From an uncultured Lachnospiraceae bacterium (GTDB taxonomy: Bacteria > Bacillota > Clostridia > Lachnospirales > Lachnospiraceae), in NCBI GenBank assembly GCA_947630595.1, contig CANRIG010000019.1, positions 1 to 45,457 of the forward strand: DNA of 45,457 bases, read 5' to 3'. The position numbers and the translations under genes were made by a program. Below the pieces are notes generated by a model. The model saw only the letters and a program-made list of their open reading frames with translations. It did not search any database and had not been told where the DNA came from. Shown piece after piece: positions 8,439-15,700 of this stretch (its first letter is position 1; each line of letters begins with the position of its first letter).

Positions 8439-8561
8439 GCCGTGCATAACCTCGGAAAAGCCTCCGGTTTCCCCGAGGTCGCGGGCATTCGCCCTATAGA
8501 TCCGCTGTCCCGTGAAACTGCCTGCAAGCAGGCGTTTCCCGCTCCACCGTCTCTGCACGGC
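8439..8561 (-). ncRNA. Structured leader RNA element upstream of the dGTPase gene
   Basis: On the minus strand a closing stem GCCGTGCA (8561-8554) / TGCACGGC (8446-8439) encloses three further hairpins. These are GAAAC-GCCTGC/GCAGGC-A-GTTTC (core 8533-8520), GGGC-GAAT-GCCC (8494-8483) and ACCTCGG/CCGAGGT (8479-8449). About 190 untranslated bases separate the likely transcription start from the ATG. The first strand, beginning TTCGCGAAAGC and running through TGAGCCGTGCAG, recurs before the amidohydrolase gene (14177-14252), also with a pairing partner. No T-tract terminator is seen. It matches no riboswitch class I can name; all pairings were found by eye. Confidence 0.55.
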
Positions 8562-8583
8562 TCATTGCTTTCGCGAATATAAT

Positions 8584-8613
8584 ATCATAATAAGTTCACT
8601 GTGTCATGTGCAA
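8584..8613 (-). promoter_or_regulatory. Probable promoter of the dGTPase leader
   Basis: On the minus strand TTGCAC (8613-8608), 18-bp spacer, TATGAT (8589-8584). It places the transcript start close to the 5' edge of the structured leader. Confidence 0.5.
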
Positions 8614-8721
8614 AATAATACCGGCTGCAGCTTTCTCATATGCTGATATGTTCAATCGAATGCACTAGCCTTACAATTCCTGATTCCGCAGCTTGACAGA
8701 ACGGCAGACAGAGAAATCTGC

Positions 8722-8750
8722 TTGCAAGAATCATAAAGGAATGGTATGGT
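8722..8750 (+). promoter_or_regulatory. Possible promoter of the two-gene secreted-protein cassette
   Basis: TTGCAA (8722-8727), 17-bp spacer, TATGGT (8745-8750). The stretch 8640-8912 is otherwise gene-free and AT-rich. The -10 box is imperfect and the leader would be about 155 bases. Confidence 0.4.
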
Positions 8751-8912
8751 ATTCATGGCAATAGTGGTGTCAATCCTGTTTAATTATTTGTTTGTGATAA
8801 ATTAACGATATCACTATCAGGATTTGATTGCCGCTGTTTTTTGTTCACTTAGTAAAAAAACTGAGCCATAATCTGGACAGGCCTTCATCAACTGATAGAG
8901 GGAGAAATACTC

Positions 8913-10844
8913 ATGAAAGATGTTATATACCAAAGACAGTTTTGTACAGTGCTAATATGTTCTTTAATTATGCTTGTTCTCTCATCTTGCAGCTCTCCTA
9001 ACAATACTGATTCATCGGTATCTGCTGTACCGGATAAGAACGAATCGTCATCTGCAGAAGATACTGCTGTCAGCCTAAATAACAGGCTTACGGAGGAACC
9101 GGATTCTGCCCTGACCATTGTTCCAGATCCCCGTTTCGTCTCTACCATTTCGCCTGACATAAGTATGACTCAAGAGCAACGAAATTCCATCAACATGTTG
9201 AATTACCTTACCGTCTTGGTTCAAGAAATCAGCGAATCCAAGAACAGCCGGCTATGCCTTGAATCTGCATATTCTGAGCTCATCAATAATACAGAACCGA
9301 GCATCGTAGACGATCTGACACTAGACGAATATGAGAAAATCCTCACGATCATCGAAAACTACCGTATGACGGCTGTGCAGCGTGAGCGTCTGCAGTATAT
9401 ATATGAGCAAAACACTGCATCTGCCATTCATGCGGCAATGCCTAATCCGTTGGCTGTTCTAAATATTGCCCAATCTGGTAATCCGTTAAAAACGATTGTA
9501 TCTCTGGCCTATGCAGCGGTTGACTCTGTAAACAGTTATAATTCCTATGCGCAACAGCTTGATTTGCAGTATCTTCAGGATGGCTGGGCGCTTGATGATG
9601 CAGAGGCAGCCAACCTGCATGACAGCAGGACAAGCATGTTCAGCTATATGGTCAGGGTATCCAGGGATTTGCCCGCCGGCATTACACTGAGCGAGGAGGT
9701 TGTCAATGATTTTGTGGAATGGAAAAACAATGACAATGTTACAAGCCGTATTCGCTGGCTGGAGTCGAACCAGGAGACTTATCAGTTCTTCGGCGAATAC
9801 TGGCTCGTTCTGGCAGATAGTTATTTTGAAAATGAAAACTACGAAAAATGCCTTGAAGCTATAACTGCGTATGAAGCGCTGGACAATAGTATATTCCGCA
9901 AGGATATCCGTTTTGCACAGACACTACCTTATGCCATCGTTGCGGCCTCGGAGACTCTTGACAGTGACTCCTATATCGAGATCACCGATCACTATGCTCA
10001 GCTAATCGTAGCGAATACAAATAACAGCGATTGGTCGCTTCGCTATTTTGCGGCGCAGACCTATGCAGATTTGTTTGCAAGGACGGATGACCGGACATAT
10101 CTGCAAAACGCGTATGACTTGGCCTATGACAATGTAAATGAACTTGTCCCTCAGCAGCATGAGTTAAATGAAACTTACCTTGCAGATGTTGCGGAGGTCA
10201 CGGCAGACAAGAGCGCCGACAAGGCTGAAAAGAAAATCGTCAAAGCTTATAACAAACTGCTGGAAGAAACAAGAAAGACGGAACTGCCGCCGGTATATGA
10301 ACCGCTGCGCCTGAATTGCGAACTGCTGAGCGCGTTGGCTGACCAGTTAAGCGTCAGTCAGACCCAGAGGGAAAACATTGACAGGATTCTGCATCCAAAC
10401 GGCGAGCGGTTGTTCCTGAATGTGCCACTGGACGAGCAATCTTATTTTGCTGCTGATCCAGTGTTCAATATGAACGATGTATCGGCAGAGTATAGTGACG
10501 GCAAGTTCTCAGCTCCAGAAATCATTATTCCGGTTCTATATATTCCAAATGGAGTTTCTCTCACAGTGACAGTTATTGGCAAAAATGAAACGCAAACGTA
10601 TGAAGACTGGTCGCTTGACACCGTAAACAGGCATAGTTCCGACGATCCTGAAGATTTTACTGCCACTTTCAGCAGTAACGATGCCAAACATGCCTCTTAT
10701 ACAGACGGCGACATCGTGACAGTATCCGTGCTGCCACCGGCTGGACAAAATGATATGCAGATGCTAAGTATCCAGTTCCAGGTACACAGAGAGTCAGGTC
10801 TTCTGGGAATCCAGTCCCCTGAGTTCGAAAGGATCGGCGTATGA
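8913..10844 (+). CDS. Large lipoprotein of unknown function, helical repeat type
   Basis: A 643-residue exported lipoprotein: signal peptide with LSSC lipobox (Cys26) followed by a Ser/Asp/Glu-rich linker. The long central part is mainly helical, with TPR-like pairs (for example YWLVLADSYFENENYEKCLEAITAYEALD near residue 300 and the WSLRYFAAQTYADLFARTDD segment). The last 120 residues (from about 530) look like a beta-sandwich (IIPVLYIPNGVSLTVTVIGKNE and following). I do not recognise a named family. The gene shares an ATGA overlap with the next gene, so both are made from one message. Codon usage is visibly AT-richer than in flanking genes, suggesting acquisition from elsewhere. RBS GAGGGAG precedes the ATG. 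Confidence 0.8.
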   Translation: MKDVIYQRQFCTVLICSLIMLVLSSCSSPNNTDSSVSAVPDKNESSSAEDTAVSLNNRLTEEPDSALTIVPDPRFVSTISPDISMTQEQRNSINMLNYLTVLVQEISESKNSRLCLESAYSELINNTEPSIVDDLTLDEYEKILTIIENYRMTAVQRERLQYIYEQNTASAIHAAMPNPLAVLNIAQSGNPLKTIVSLAYAAVDSVNSYNSYAQQLDLQYLQDGWALDDAEAANLHDSRTSMFSYMVRVSRDLPAGITLSEEVVNDFVEWKNNDNVTSRIRWLESNQETYQFFGEYWLVLADSYFENENYEKCLEAITAYEALDNSIFRKDIRFAQTLPYAIVAASETLDSDSYIEITDHYAQLIVANTNNSDWSLRYFAAQTYADLFARTDDRTYLQNAYDLAYDNVNELVPQQHELNETYLADVAEVTADKSADKAEKKIVKAYNKLLEETRKTELPPVYEPLRLNCELLSALADQLSVSQTQRENIDRILHPNGERLFLNVPLDEQSYFAADPVFNMNDVSAEYSDGKFSAPEIIIPVLYIPNGVSLTVTVIGKNETQTYEDWSLDTVNRHSSDDPEDFTATFSSNDAKHASYTDGDIVTVSVLPPAGQNDMQMLSIQFQVHRESGLLGIQSPEFERIGV

Positions 10845-11722
10845 AAAAGCGGCTTACCTGTTGGATTCTGGTCATACTTTTGATGCTCCCCTTATCTGTG
10901 CCTGCTTCTGCACATGACAAGAAAGAGCATGATCAGACGATTGAATCCGTATTGTTCGGAAATAAAAATTATAAGAAAGGCCTCGACGAAAGCAGCCAGG
11001 AATATAAGAAAATTGACAATCTGGAAAAAGCTGTGGCGCTTTGTCTTGATCAATACAATGGTAACTATAAAGATGAACTCAAGGAACTCAAGGACTGCAA
11101 AATCCATGGACTCCCTAAAAAGATAGATGATATTGACTTTTCCAGTAATCAGCACCACCGTAGAATGACTCACATGGGCTGGAATGCAGTTTATCCAGAA
11201 AAAGCTCACTGGGAAAAACGGCAAGCTATCCTTCTTCAGACAGTAAATGACGTTTTTAGCTTTAAGCCTAAGGCTGGAAAATGGACATTTGGGGTTGTTA
11301 CGGTGGATTTTGGCTATAAAGAACAATGTAAGGCTTTTGCCGAGTTTTTATATTATCTTCATATTTTAGGCGAATACGTTCCAGGGAAGGAAGCAGAAGA
11401 TACAAAAGACAAACGCCTTACGATGTATGACATGATTCCGCCAACAAGGCAACATCCTGGCGAAGGAAATGAGGATATTTTTTGGGAATTGAAGCGTATC
11501 CTTCCCATCATTTCCGAAGCCTCTGTCAAGACAAGCGCGTATAAGGGTTTAGAGACGGATATCAAAAAGCTAGAACAGGATGCCAGAAAGCTGGGCGATA
11601 TGAATAAAGAAAACTTTCAGCAGTATAGCGATATTATCAATGAACTATTGGATCACTTAAAGAGTAAAATGCCAAATATACTCAAAGAGGAGCCTTTTTT
11701 CAAAAAAGCCTTCTACAATTAA
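10841..11722 (+). CDS. Secreted His-rich protein of unknown function
   Basis: A 293-residue protein with a clear Sec signal peptide and a predicted signal-peptidase I site ASA|HDKK, which would leave His25 as the mature N-terminus. Grouped histidines follow: HDKKEHD at the start, then NQHHRRMTHMGW near residue 105, a His in KAHWEKR, and LYYLHILGEYV near residue 177. The spacing of an N-terminal metal ligand, an H-rich helix and an HxxGEYxP helix recalls helical zinc enzymes of the phospholipase C / S1-P1 nuclease fold, where the HxxxGD helix binds zinc. That relation is inference only. It is coupled to the upstream lipoprotein by a 4-base overlap and shares its AT-rich composition. No terminator is obvious before the MATE gene. 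Confidence 0.8.
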   Translation: MKKRLTCWILVILLMLPLSVPASAHDKKEHDQTIESVLFGNKNYKKGLDESSQEYKKIDNLEKAVALCLDQYNGNYKDELKELKDCKIHGLPKKIDDIDFSSNQHHRRMTHMGWNAVYPEKAHWEKRQAILLQTVNDVFSFKPKAGKWTFGVVTVDFGYKEQCKAFAEFLYYLHILGEYVPGKEAEDTKDKRLTMYDMIPPTRQHPGEGNEDIFWELKRILPIISEASVKTSAYKGLETDIKKLEQDARKLGDMNKENFQQYSDIINELLDHLKSKMPNILKEEPFFKKAFYN

Positions 11723-11794
11723 GAAAGAAACGACATAAAAGAGCCTTTCGTTCAATGAGATTCAATAAAGCTTCGGCATAAATGCACAGGAAAA

Positions 11795-13180
11795 ATGAGA
11801 AAGAAGATGACCGCACAGATGGACGAGAAGAAAAACAGCAGTGAAATTTTTGAAAAAATGCCGGTGCCGAAAGCACTGATGACGATGGCGGTGCCGACGA
11901 TCATCGGGCAGCTCATTGTCCTGATCTACAACCTGGCGGACACGTTTTTCGTGGGCAGAACCAACAATCCCTACATGATCGCCGGAGTCTCCCTGATTCT
12001 CCCGATTTTCAACATCACCATCTCGCTGGCGGGTCTGGCCGGCGTCGGCGGAGGATCGCTGGTGTCGCGCCTGCTCGGCGCAGGAAATTCCGACGAAGCC
12101 AAAACGGTCAGCCGGTTCAGCCTGTACATAGCCGTTCTGGTGTCGGCTTTATTTTCCATTCTCACGTTTCTTTTTATGGAGCCGCTGCTGGGCGTGCTCG
12201 GCGCAGGGCCGGAGACATACCCCTATGCCAGGATTTATGCGTTCTGCGTGATCGTCCTCGGCGCGGTGCCGACCGTCCTGTCCAACACCATGTCGACCCT
12301 GCTGCGCAGCGTGGGCTCATCCCGGCAGGCTGGATTCGGCATCACCATGGGCGGCCTCCTCAACATCGGGCTCGACCCGCTGTTTATGTTCGTGCTGTTT
12401 CCGCGCGGCATGGAGATCGCCGGAGCCGGCGTTGCCACTTTTCTCTCCAACTGTATCTCCTGCCTTTACTTTTTCACCGTCATCTACCGCAGCCGCGCAA
12501 CGTCGGTGATCACCTTTTCGCCGCGCCTGCCGCTCCCGCAGCGCGAGAGCATCCGCGGCATCTTCGGCGTCGGCATTCCGGCCTCCGTCGCGACCCTGCT
12601 GTTTGACCTGGATTATGTGATCATCGACCGGCTCATGTCCGGATACGGCGACATCGCGCTGGCGTCGGTGGGGATCGTGCTCAAGGCGGAACGGCTTCCC
12701 TTAAACGTCGGAATCGGCATCTGCCAGGGCATGATGCCGATCGTGGCCTACAACTATGCGGCCAGAAATTTTAAACGAATGAAAAGCACCATGCGCTGCG
12801 CCCTCCTGTCGGGCATCATCACTGCCGCCGCCAGCGTCACCATGTACGAGCTGCTGGCAGGACACATCATGCGCCTGTTTATCGCCGACGCCGAAACCGT
12901 CGCGCTGGGCACGGATTTTCTGCGCGTGCGCTGCCTGGCGACGCCGCTGATGTTCCTCAGCTTTTTCACGGTGTATCTGTTCCAGGCGCTCGGCCGCGGC
13001 GACCGGGCGATGTTCCTCGGCGTCATGCGCTGGGCCGTGTTCAATATTCCGATGCTTTTCCTCCTCAATCATCTCGTGGGGATGTACGGCATCGTGTGGT
13101 CGCAGGTGACGGCGGATGTGCTCACGGTCACGCTGTCGTTTCTGGTATACCGGCAGTTTGCGCGGCGGGAACATATTTAG
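11795..13180 (+). CDS. MATE-family multidrug/cation exporter
   Basis: A 461-residue integral membrane protein with about 12 hydrophobic segments. It opens with MPVPKALMTMAVPTIIGQL and YNLADTFFVGR, both standard for the MATE (NorM/DinF-like) superfamily, and shows GLAGVGGGSLVSRLLGAG in the first repeat. The two half-repeats are visible, the second beginning near IRGIFGVGIPASVATLLFDLD. It would export drugs or other organic compounds using a sodium or proton gradient; the substrate is unknown. An in-frame ATG at 11807 is an alternative start. The TAG stop overlaps the TAA stop of the convergent amidohydrolase gene. Confidence 0.9.
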   Translation: MRKKMTAQMDEKKNSSEIFEKMPVPKALMTMAVPTIIGQLIVLIYNLADTFFVGRTNNPYMIAGVSLILPIFNITISLAGLAGVGGGSLVSRLLGAGNSDEAKTVSRFSLYIAVLVSALFSILTFLFMEPLLGVLGAGPETYPYARIYAFCVIVLGAVPTVLSNTMSTLLRSVGSSRQAGFGITMGGLLNIGLDPLFMFVLFPRGMEIAGAGVATFLSNCISCLYFFTVIYRSRATSVITFSPRLPLPQRESIRGIFGVGIPASVATLLFDLDYVIIDRLMSGYGDIALASVGIVLKAERLPLNVGIGICQGMMPIVAYNYAARNFKRMKSTMRCALLSGIITAAASVTMYELLAGHIMRLFIADAETVALGTDFLRVRCLATPLMFLSFFTVYLFQALGRGDRAMFLGVMRWAVFNIPMLFLLNHLVGMYGIVWSQVTADVLTVTLSFLVYRQFARREHI

Positions 13181-14139
13181 GTACGGCAGAACCGCTGCCG
13201 AATCTCCGCCTCCGCATCCTCCAGCCGCGCGTCCAGCTCCGCCTTCGTCATCAGCGCGGTCGTGTCCATCCGCCCGGCCGGATCGAAAACGAGACCGGGC
13301 GTGCCTTCTGCATCCGGAAAAGCGGAAGCCTCCCCGGACGCTCCAGTCAGCCGCTGAAACATATGGTATTCATCGATCACGCCTGTCGCATGGGGCACGC
13401 AGAACGCGCCGGCATCGCTGCCGGCCGCGATTTTTATGCCCAATGCAAACCCGCGGCGGATTTTTTCGCCCTGGCGGACGGCCAGCCGGCAAAGCGAAGC
13501 GTCGTCAAAGCGGCCGTTGCCGATCATGTTGATGATGGTCACGTACGTCGGCACCCAGACCGCACGGCTTTCGGCGAGCGCCTGCAGGCAGTCTTCATCC
13601 ATGAAATTGCCGTGCTCCACCGAGTCCACGCCCGCCTCGACGGCATGGCGCACCGCCTCCGCGCCGTTTACATGCGCCATCACGGCAAAGCCCTCCTCAT
13701 GCGCAATGTGAATCATCTCCCGGATTTCCTCCGCTGTCAGCGATTCCTCCGTCACCGTCCCCTCGCGGCTAAAATCCATGATCCCGGAAAACATGACCTT
13801 GATAAAATCGGCGTCCTGCTCAGCCGCTTTTTTTACCAATGTGTGATATTCTTTCCAGGTGTCAAAGCCATACCCGACAATCCTGCCGTAGTGCCCGTTT
13901 TTGTGAATGGCAAACAGCGGCGTGCGGTACATGATCCCGTACTCCGGCGCTAGAGCGCGCGCGTACTGCGAGACGCCGAGCGCATCCCCGCCGTCGCGCA
14001 CGAAGGAAATCCCGTGATCCCGGTACTGCCGCAGCTTTTCCCGCAGATCATCCTCCTGTACGCCGTTTTTATGCAGCTCCACCGCTTCCCGGTAATTGTA
14101 TCCGTTCATAAACAGATGTGCGTGACATTCTCCGAACAT
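13177..14139 (-). CDS. Metal-dependent amidohydrolase
   Basis: A 320-residue amidohydrolase-superfamily enzyme (imidazolonepropionase/prolidase-like branch). The expected metal ligands are all visible: ECHAHLF near residue 4 (HxH), FIKVMFSG (bridging carboxylated Lys), VMAHVNG and VEHGNFMD (two His), and AAGSDAGAF (catalytic Asp). It is short at the N-terminus: the enzyme starts almost directly at the HxH strand, so the small beta-sandwich domain flanking the barrel in longer relatives is absent. The start at 14139 is chosen because AGGGGGAAG precedes it; upstream codons overlap a structured leader. The substrate is unknown. It is convergent with the MATE gene, stops overlapping by 3 bases. 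Confidence 0.82.
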   Translation of the reverse strand: MFGECHAHLFMNGYNYREAVELHKNGVQEDDLREKLRQYRDHGISFVRDGGDALGVSQYARALAPEYGIMYRTPLFAIHKNGHYGRIVGYGFDTWKEYHTLVKKAAEQDADFIKVMFSGIMDFSREGTVTEESLTAEEIREMIHIAHEEGFAVMAHVNGAEAVRHAVEAGVDSVEHGNFMDEDCLQALAESRAVWVPTYVTIINMIGNGRFDDASLCRLAVRQGEKIRRGFALGIKIAAGSDAGAFCVPHATGVIDEYHMFQRLTGASGEASAFPDAEGTPGLVFDPAGRMDTTALMTKAELDARLEDAEAEIRQRFCRT

Positions 14140-14176
14140 AGTTCTTCCCCCTGATATACTATTATCAGCGCTTATA

Positions 14177-14252
14177 AGCCGTGCCTTCTGCATTTTACAG
14201 CTATAAAGTCCGCATCGTTCCTGCACGGCTCAGCATTTCCGCGAACAGTATA
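14177..14252 (-). promoter_or_regulatory. Leader element and -10 box of the amidohydrolase gene, related to the dGTPase leader
   Basis: On the minus strand TATACT (14252-14247) is followed by TTCGCGGAAATGC and TGAGCCGTGCAGGAACG. AGCCGTGC (14230-14223) pairs perfectly with GCACGGCT (14184-14177) further along. The same start sequence and closing stem occur before the dGTPase gene. Here the enclosed part is short (about 40 bases) and holds only a weak TTTA/TAAA stem. No good -35 box is seen. Confidence 0.5.
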
Positions 14253-14268
14253 CCAGCTTCCTTTAAAA

Positions 14269-14293
14269 AAAGAAAGAGCAGCACTCTTTCTTT
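14269..14293 (-). terminator. Hairpin with T run between divergent promoters
   Basis: AAAGAAAGAG (14269-14278) pairs with CTCTTTCTTT (14284-14293). On the minus strand it is followed by a T run, so it would stop leftward transcripts before the amidohydrolase promoter. Confidence 0.5.
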
Positions 14294-14337
14294 TCCTGAT
14301 CATTTCGCTTTTTACGCTTTCCTCGCACATTTCCCGC

Positions 14338-14366
14338 TTGACATCCTCCCGTCTCCGTGCTATAAC
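14338..14366 (+). promoter_or_regulatory. Sigma-A promoter of the GntR-ABC operon
   Basis: TTGACA (14338-14343), 17-bp spacer, TATAAC (14361-14366). Transcription should begin inside the operator at 14369-14395. Confidence 0.85.
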
Positions 14367-14368
14367 CT

Positions 14369-14395
14369 AAGTGTACTAACATAATTAGTACACTT
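14369..14395. promoter_or_regulatory. Palindromic operator for the GntR (YtrA-type) regulator
   Basis: AAGTGTACTAA (14369-14379), spacer CATAA, then the exact reverse complement TTAGTACACTT (14385-14395). The position over the transcription start, directly before a GntR gene, is typical of YtrA-family self-repression. Confidence 0.85.
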
Positions 14396-14423
14396 AGTAA
14401 ACACAACCGGACAAGGAGGCACT

Positions 14424-14801
14424 ATGATCGGAATTGACTTACAGAATCGAAAGCCTATCTATGAACAGATCGTAGAGCGGTTCCAGACTCTGATTGTGAG
14501 CGGCGCGCTGGAGGCGGACAGCCAGATGCCGTCCGTGCGCGCGCTCGCGGTCGAGCTCTCGATCAATCCCAATACGATCCAGAAAGCCTACAGCGTCCTT
14601 GAACAGGAGGGCTACATCTACCCGGTCAAGGGGCGCGGCAATTTCGTTTCCGGGAACGCCGACCTGAAAGCGAAAAAGCGGGAAAGCGTGTTCCAGGCGC
14701 TGCGGGAACTGACCAATAAGAGCATCGAGCTCGGCATTCCCTGCGAGACGTTTCTGGAAAAAGCGGCGCAGTTTTACAAGGAGGGGGGAACTTCACATTG
14801 A
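14424..14801 (+). CDS. GntR-family transcriptional regulator, YtrA subfamily
   Basis: A 125-residue repressor. The winged helix-turn-helix covers about residues 10-75, with the GntR signature MPSVRALAVELSINPNTIQKAYSVLEQEGYIY. There is only a short helical tail and no large ligand domain, which is the YtrA subfamily layout. Such proteins sit first in ABC-transporter operons and repress them until cell-envelope stress or a peptide antibiotic appears. The 11-bp-arm palindrome over the promoter is the expected target. AAGGAGG lies 4 bases before the ATG. The stop overlaps the TTG start of the ATPase gene. Confidence 0.92.
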   Translation: MIGIDLQNRKPIYEQIVERFQTLIVSGALEADSQMPSVRALAVELSINPNTIQKAYSVLEQEGYIYPVKGRGNFVSGNADLKAKKRESVFQALRELTNKSIELGIPCETFLEKAAQFYKEGGTSH

Positions 14802-15700
14802 TTCAGCTGCAACAGGTGACAAAACAATTCGACGATATTCTGGCGCTCGACCACGTGGACGCGCAGATCAGCGACAACTGCATCTTCGGACTGGTGGGGA
14901 CAAACGGTTCCGGAAAGAGCACGCTGCTGCGCATCGCTTCCGGGGTACTGCGGCCGGACAGCGGACAGGTATGCGTGGACGGCGCGCCGGTATGGGACAA
15001 TCCGCAGGTCAAGGGACAGATCTGCTTTCTGCCCGACACCGCCTGGTTTTTCCCAAACGCCACGGCAAACGTGATGCGCGATTACTATAAAATCGTATAT
15101 CCCGGTTTCGACGGGGCGCGCTTCGACGAGCTGCTTGCAAAATTTGATCTGAATCCGCGGCGCAAGCTCTCCACCTTCTCCAAGGGCATGAAAAAGCAGG
15201 TCGCGGTGCTGCTGGGCATCTGCACGAACAGCCGCTATCTGTTCTGCGACGAGACCTTCGACGGGCTGGACCCCGTGATGCGGCAGGCCGTCAAGAGCCT
15301 GTTCGCCTCTGAAATCCTGGCGCGGACGTTCACGCCCGTGATCGCCTCCCACAGCCTGCGGGAAATCGAGGACATCTGCGACCATGTGGGACTGCTGCAC
15401 AAGGGCGGCATCCTCTTCGCCAAAGACCTCGACGAAATGAAGCTCGGCATCCACAAAATTCAATGTGTGATCTCTGACCCGGAGCTGGAGCAGGCGCTGC
15501 TCTCCTCCCTGGAGGTGCTGCAGCAGGAAAAACGCGGTTCGCTCCTGACCCTGGTCGCGCGCGGAAGCCGCAGCGAGATCGAATACCGGCTGACGGAGGC
15601 GCAGCCCCTGTTCTCTGAAATTCTGCCTCTGACCCTGGAGGAAATCTTTATCAGCGAAACGGAGGTGGTCGGATATGACATCAAAAATCTCATTTACTAA
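14798..15700 (+). CDS. ABC transporter ATP-binding protein (YtrB-like)
   Basis: A 300-residue ABC ATPase. It shows Walker A GTNGSGKST near residue 35, the signature region LSTFSKGMKKQVAVL near residue 125, Walker B YLFCDETFDGLD, and the switch His in ASHSLRE. The start is a TTG overlapping the GntR stop (TTGA at 14798-14801), with GGAGGGGGG 9 bases upstream and no better ATG, so the unusual start codon is well supported. Its 3' end overlaps the permease gene by 26 bases. It is expected to drive an efflux or envelope-stress transporter together with that permease. Confidence 0.92.
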   Translation: MIQLQQVTKQFDDILALDHVDAQISDNCIFGLVGTNGSGKSTLLRIASGVLRPDSGQVCVDGAPVWDNPQVKGQICFLPDTAWFFPNATANVMRDYYKIVYPGFDGARFDELLAKFDLNPRRKLSTFSKGMKKQVAVLLGICTNSRYLFCDETFDGLDPVMRQAVKSLFASEILARTFTPVIASHSLREIEDICDHVGLLHKGGILFAKDLDEMKLGIHKIQCVISDPELEQALLSSLEVLQQEKRGSLLTLVARGSRSEIEYRLTEAQPLFSEILPLTLEEIFISETEVVGYDIKNLIY

